Positions 32,736 to 35,906 of a stretch of DNA of 35,906 bases are shown here, in pieces. Every line of letters starts with the position of its first letter. The first letter of the stretch is position 1. Source of the stretch: Thermoleophilaceae bacterium (GTDB lineage: Bacteria > Actinomycetota > Thermoleophilia > Solirubrobacterales > Thermoleophilaceae); the NCBI GenBank assembly GCA_014534235.1, contig JACVRW010000023.1:1-35906 (forward strand). The letters are read 5' to 3'. The notes beneath the pieces were generated by a model. That model ran no database searches and was not told where the DNA came from. It worked only from the letters and a program-made list of their open reading frames with translations. Made by a program: the position numbers and the translations under genes.

Positions 32736-32819
32736 AATCGGGGCCTCCTCACGATGTGGACAGGTCGAGACGCCAGTTCGTTGCTTTCCCGGGTCCTGCG
32801 AGACTCATGTGACCCAGCC

Positions 32820-33506
32820 GTGAAAAGCGCCGCAGAGCCGACCGCCGCCCCGCGCTCAGATCCCGCGCCCGAGGTCCGCCCCCCGCCGGCGCCGCTCCAC
32901 GGCGGTCCCCTCACCCTGCTGGGCTTCATGCGCCGCAACGCGATGCTGAACGCGAAGTACGCGCGGCTGCTCGCCCGCCTTGCGTGGAAGAAGCTTCTGC
33001 TCGGCCGGAGGCTGCGGCTCGACGGGCTCGCCTTCATCGGCCCCGGCTGCGAGCTCGAGGTCGCCCCTCGGGGAACGCTGGAGCTCGGCCGGTGGTCTTG
33101 GGTCGGGCACGGCTGCAAGATCCGCAGCCACGAGGGCGTCGTATCCATCGGGGCCAAGACCGTCCTCGGCCAGGAATGCACCATCAACTCCTACCAGCAC
33201 GTCTCGATCGGCCGCGAATGCGTGATCGCCGACCGGGTGATGATGATCGACTTCGACCACGGCATGGTCGAGGTGGAGCGCCCGGTCCGCCTCCAGGGCA
33301 TCTACAAGCGCGACGTCCGCGTGGGCCACAACGTGTGGATCGGCTACGGCGCCTGCATCCTGCGCGGCGTGGCGGTCGGCGACAACGCCGTGATCGGGAC
33401 GAGCGCGGTGGTCACCCAGGACGTGCCCGCGAACGCCGTGGTCGCTGGTGTGCCGGCCCGGGTCATCCGCATGCGCGAGGCGCCGCGGCGGATGCGCTGG
33501 GAGTAG
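32820..33506 (+). CDS. Left-handed beta-helix (hexapeptide) acyltransferase
   Basis: A ~228-aa acyltransferase of the LbH superfamily (WcaF/NodL/maltose-acetyltransferase-like). Repeated hexapeptide-type turns run from GPGCELEVAPRGTLELG through IGAKTVLGQECTINSYQHVSIGRECVIADRVMMIDFDHG to RDVRVGHNVWIGYGACILRGVAVGDNAVIGTSAVVTQDVPANAVVAGVPARVIR; the DFDHG segment carries the probable catalytic His. The acceptor is unknown; surface polysaccharide or a lipid-linked sugar is likely. The start is uncertain: GTG 32820 is annotated, ATG 32928 gives a more compact 192-aa enzyme, and ATG 32754 would leave only 18 bp to the divergent PhoX-like gene. None has a strong ribosome site. Confidence 0.88.
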   Translation: MKSAAEPTAAPRSDPAPEVRPPPAPLHGGPLTLLGFMRRNAMLNAKYARLLARLAWKKLLLGRRLRLDGLAFIGPGCELEVAPRGTLELGRWSWVGHGCKIRSHEGVVSIGAKTVLGQECTINSYQHVSIGRECVIADRVMMIDFDHGMVEVERPVRLQGIYKRDVRVGHNVWIGYGACILRGVAVGDNAVIGTSAVVTQDVPANAVVAGVPARVIRMREAPRRMRWE

Positions 33507-33593
33507 CGGCACTTACCGCGTTCGGTTACCCACACCGCGGTTGGCCGGGAGACCCCATTGGAAGCCCCGGCCGCGCGGCGGATGCTCCGTGCC

Positions 33594-35906
33594 ATGGAAT
33601 CTCCCCGCAACATCGCAGCGCGCGCCGGAAGGTGGAGCGCACTACATCGAAGGAAGGCAATCGTCGGCTGGCTCGCGTTCGTGATCGTCGCGGTCTTCAT
33701 CGGCGGCTCGGTCGGGACGAAGACGCTGGGCGACGACGACTACCAGATCGGAGAGTCGGGCCGCGCGGACGCGGCCATCTCGGACCACTTCCCGGACAAG
33801 GAGGACGAGAGCGTCCTCGTCCAGAGCCAGAACGGGGCCACGAATCTCGATCCCGAGTTTCGGCGCACGGTCGAGACCGTCGTAGCGAAGCTCGAGGAGA
33901 CACGGCACGTCCGCAACGTGCAGAGCCCCTACGCCGAGGGCGGCCAGGGCACGCTGTCAGAGGACGGCAAGTCGGGCCTCGTGACGTTCGAGATCCCCGG
34001 CGAGAACGCCGAGGACAAGGTGGACCCGGCACTCGCCACGGTCTCGAAGCTCGACCGGCAGGCCCCCGAGTTCCGGATTGAGGAGTTCGGCGGCGCGAGC
34101 GCCGACAAGGCGCTCTCGCAGGCGTTCGAGGACGACTTCCAGAAGGCGGAGGTCACCTCGCTTCCGATCACGCTGATCATCCTCATCCTCGCCTTCGGCG
34201 CCCTGCTGGCGGCGTTCGTCCCGCTGGTGCTGGCGATAACCGCGGTCGCGGCGGCGATCGGCCTGATCGGACCTATCAGCCAGCTCTGGCCGGTGGAGGA
34301 GACGATCAACTCGGTCGTGCTCCTGATCGGGCTGGCCGTGGGCGTCGACTACTCGCTGTTCTACCTGCGCCGTGAGCGCGAGGAACGGGCCCGCGGGCGC
34401 TCCGAGGAAGCCGCGCTCGAGGCCGCGGCTGCCACCTCCGGCCGCGCGGTGCTCGTCTCCGGCTTCACGGTAATCGCCGCGATGGCCGGCATGTACCTCG
34501 GCGGCGCCGCCACCTTCGTGTCGTTCGCCACCGGCACGATCCTCGTCGTGGCGATCTCGGTCGTCGGCTCGCTGACCGTGCTGCCGGCGGTCCTGTCGTG
34601 GCTCGGCGACCGCGTGAACAAGGGCCGCGTGCCGTTCCTGCGGCCCGAGCGTCGCACCGGCGAGCCGCGGGCCTGGTCCTGGGTGCTCGACCGGGTCCTG
34701 AGGAGGCCGCTCGTCTCCGCGATCGCGGCGGGCGCCGTGCTGGTGGCCCTGGCGATCCCGGTGCTCCACATCCACACCGCCGACACGGGCGTCGACGGGC
34801 TGCCGCGCTCGCTAGAGGTGATGCAGACCTACGACCGGATGCAGGCCGCATTCCCGGGCGAGCAGTTCACGGCCGACATCGTCCTCGAGGGCAAGAACCT
34901 GGATCGGTCGCAGATCCAGGCGGCCGCTCAGGAGCTGCGTCAGGTCGCCCGCGACTCGGACCACTTCTACGAGCCGATCACGGTCGACCGGAGCCCCGAC
35001 GGCGAGGTGGCCGTGATCGAGGTTCCGCTGGCCGGCACCGGCACCGACGAGACCTCGATGGCCGCGGTCGAGACGCTGCGCGAGGACGTGGTCCCGCGGG
35101 TGTTCCCGAGCGTCAGCGGCGGCGAGGTCGTCGGCGTGAGCGGCTTCACGGCCGGCTCGGTCGACTTCAACGAGCTCATGTCATCGCGCATCTGGTGGGT
35201 CTTCGGGTTCGTGTTCACGGTGGCGTTCGTGCTGCTGCTGGTCACGTTCCGCTCGATCGTGATCCCGATCAAGGCGATCGCGCTGAACGCCCTCTCGGTG
35301 GCGGCGGCGATGGGCATCGTGACCTACGTGTTCCAGGACGGCCACTTCGAGGATTTGCTGGGCTTCGACTCGACGGGCGCGATCACGTCTTGGTTCCCGC
35401 TCATGCTGTTCGTGATCTTGTTCGGCCTCTCGATGGACTACCACGTGTTCATCCTGAGCCGGATCAAGGAGGCCGTGGACCGCGGCGCCTCGACCGAGGA
35501 TGCGGTCAGCCACGGGATCAAGTCGACCGCCGGCGTGGTAAGCGCGGCCGCGATCGTCATGGTCGCCGTGTTCTCGATCTTCGCGACCCTGTCGTTCATC
35601 GACATGAAGCAGTTCGGCGTGGGCCTCGCGGCGGCGGTCCTGATCGACGCCACGCTGGTGCGCGGCGTCCTCCTCCCCGCGGTGATGAAGCTGCTCGGCA
35701 AGTGGAACTGGTACCTGCCGAGCTGGCTCGAGTGGCTGCCGAAGGGCCCCGCGCTCGACGCCGAGGGGCTGCCCGCCGCTCCGGCACCGGCCGGGGATCG
35801 TCGGGGGGCGGGGGCCCCGGGGCCGCCGCCCGCCGCGGCCCGATCCCCCCCAAAGCCCCACACCCCCCCCCCGCGGCCCCCCCCCCCCCGGGCGCGCCCG
35901 CGGGGG
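33594..35906 (+). CDS. MMPL/RND-family membrane transporter (3' end open at the window edge)
   Basis: At least 771 codons with no stop before the window ends. The N-terminus (MESPRNIAARAGRWSALHRRKAIVGWLAFVIV) is typical of actinobacterial MMPL exporters. Helix 1 is followed by an extracytoplasmic domain, then a five-helix bundle with VGVDYSLFYLRREREERARG, carrying the Asp-Tyr proton-relay pair, a second extracytoplasmic domain (~390-520) and a second bundle with FGLSMDYHVFILSRIKEA, the matching Asp-Tyr pair. Such proteins export lipids, glycolipids or hydrophobic compounds. ATG 33594 is chosen by N-terminal fit; ATG 33582 and TTG 33558, the latter with GGGAG upstream, are in frame. After SWLEWLPKGPALDAEG the sequence becomes Pro/Gly-rich, coinciding with poor-looking DNA, so the C-terminus is unreliable. 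Confidence 0.93.
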   Translation, partial: MESPRNIAARAGRWSALHRRKAIVGWLAFVIVAVFIGGSVGTKTLGDDDYQIGESGRADAAISDHFPDKEDESVLVQSQNGATNLDPEFRRTVETVVAKLEETRHVRNVQSPYAEGGQGTLSEDGKSGLVTFEIPGENAEDKVDPALATVSKLDRQAPEFRIEEFGGASADKALSQAFEDDFQKAEVTSLPITLIILILAFGALLAAFVPLVLAITAVAAAIGLIGPISQLWPVEETINSVVLLIGLAVGVDYSLFYLRREREERARGRSEEAALEAAAATSGRAVLVSGFTVIAAMAGMYLGGAATFVSFATGTILVVAISVVGSLTVLPAVLSWLGDRVNKGRVPFLRPERRTGEPRAWSWVLDRVLRRPLVSAIAAGAVLVALAIPVLHIHTADTGVDGLPRSLEVMQTYDRMQAAFPGEQFTADIVLEGKNLDRSQIQAAAQELRQVARDSDHFYEPITVDRSPDGEVAVIEVPLAGTGTDETSMAAVETLREDVVPRVFPSVSGGEVVGVSGFTAGSVDFNELMSSRIWWVFGFVFTVAFVLLLVTFRSIVIPIKAIALNALSVAAAMGIVTYVFQDGHFEDLLGFDSTGAITSWFPLMLFVILFGLSMDYHVFILSRIKEAVDRGASTEDAVSHGIKSTAGVVSAAAIVMVAVFSIFATLSFIDMKQFGVGLAAAVLIDATLVRGVLLPAVMKLLGKWNWYLPSWLEWLPKGPALDAEGLPAAPAPAGDRRGAGAPGPPPAAARSPPKPHTPPPRPPPPRARPRG
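35796..35906. other. Low-complexity, homopolymer-rich window end
   Basis: The last ~110 bases consist almost entirely of C and G runs (for example a 14-base C run near 35877) with no A or T over long stretches. The codon pattern of the MMPL gene dissolves here. This looks like an unreliable contig end rather than biology. Confidence 0.7.

Noticed and set aside
31056-32753. Very long rightward open frame antisense to the PhoX-like gene, in frame with the acyltransferase
   Set aside because: It is Val/Glu/Arg-rich shadow coding; the minus strand carries the clear PhoX family features and a strong ribosome site. Only the part from about 32820 onward is real.
33515-33541. ACCGCG / CGCGGT inverted repeat after the acyltransferase as a terminator
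   Set aside because: The 6-bp stem has a 15-nt loop and no T-run; too weak to call.

Overview
The window is a very GC-rich stretch whose gene content and style point to an actinobacterium, probably a deep-branching one such as Thermoleophilia (an inference from gene types, not a placement). Supporting features are a DasR-type aminosugar regulon, an actinobacterial-type MMPL exporter, LuxR-type two-component genes, frequent GTG starts and dense gene packing. Nine gene junctions are 4-bp GTGA overlaps and one is ATGA, so translational coupling is the normal operon style here. No tRNA, rRNA, CRISPR array, insertion sequence or phage gene is visible.

Layout. (1) 1-4.9 kb: the C-terminal part of an unrecognised large protein, coupled to an acyl-CoA dehydrogenase; a DapB-like reductase lacking the catalytic histidines; and a polytopic membrane protein resembling GT-C glycosyltransferases. 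(2) 4.7-7.0 kb: a three-part protein with an N-terminal membrane domain, an alkaline-phosphatase-superfamily domain and a GT2 glycosyltransferase. Its reading frame overlaps the convergent membrane protein by 217 bp. (3) 7.0-13.1 kb: an aminosugar catabolic regulon. nagA points right, while substrate-binding protein, kinase, nanE, GntR/UTRA regulator and SIS-domain deaminase form a coupled leftward operon. Each unit has a 16-bp DasR-type (dre) operator just upstream, so the encoded GntR protein probably controls both. The expected flow is import, phosphorylation, ManNAc-6-P to GlcNAc-6-P, deacetylation, then deamination to fructose-6-P. No permease or transport ATPase for the binding protein is present. 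(4) 13.2-17.3 kb: a secreted plastocyanin-like protein, YdeI-like and ABM-domain proteins, a CHRD protein, a 60-aa protein, a probable TetR remnant beside a nested inverted repeat, and a CHAD protein.

(5) 17.3-22.3 kb, leftward: MeaB GTPase, two VOC proteins, and an FtsX-type ABC exporter (ATPase and 849-aa permease). (6) 22.4-30.8 kb, leftward: a complete histidine-to-glutamate set (hutH-hutU-hutI-hutF), all coupled, followed after 1 bp by a stand-alone receiver, a membrane histidine kinase and a LuxR-type response regulator, which in turn precede the ABC exporter. (7) 30.9-35.9 kb: a Tat-exported PhoX-like phosphatase, a divergent hexapeptide acyltransferase, and an MMPL exporter that runs off the window. 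The last ~110 bp are low-complexity and probably unreliable sequence.

The items most worth following are the membrane-phosphatase-GT2 fusion, the DapB-like protein with a rewritten active site, the two nested inverted repeats (7205-7245 and 16297-16343), the dre regulon with an orphan binding protein, and the hut/two-component/ABC run. I did not find a convincing wholly new multi-gene system.
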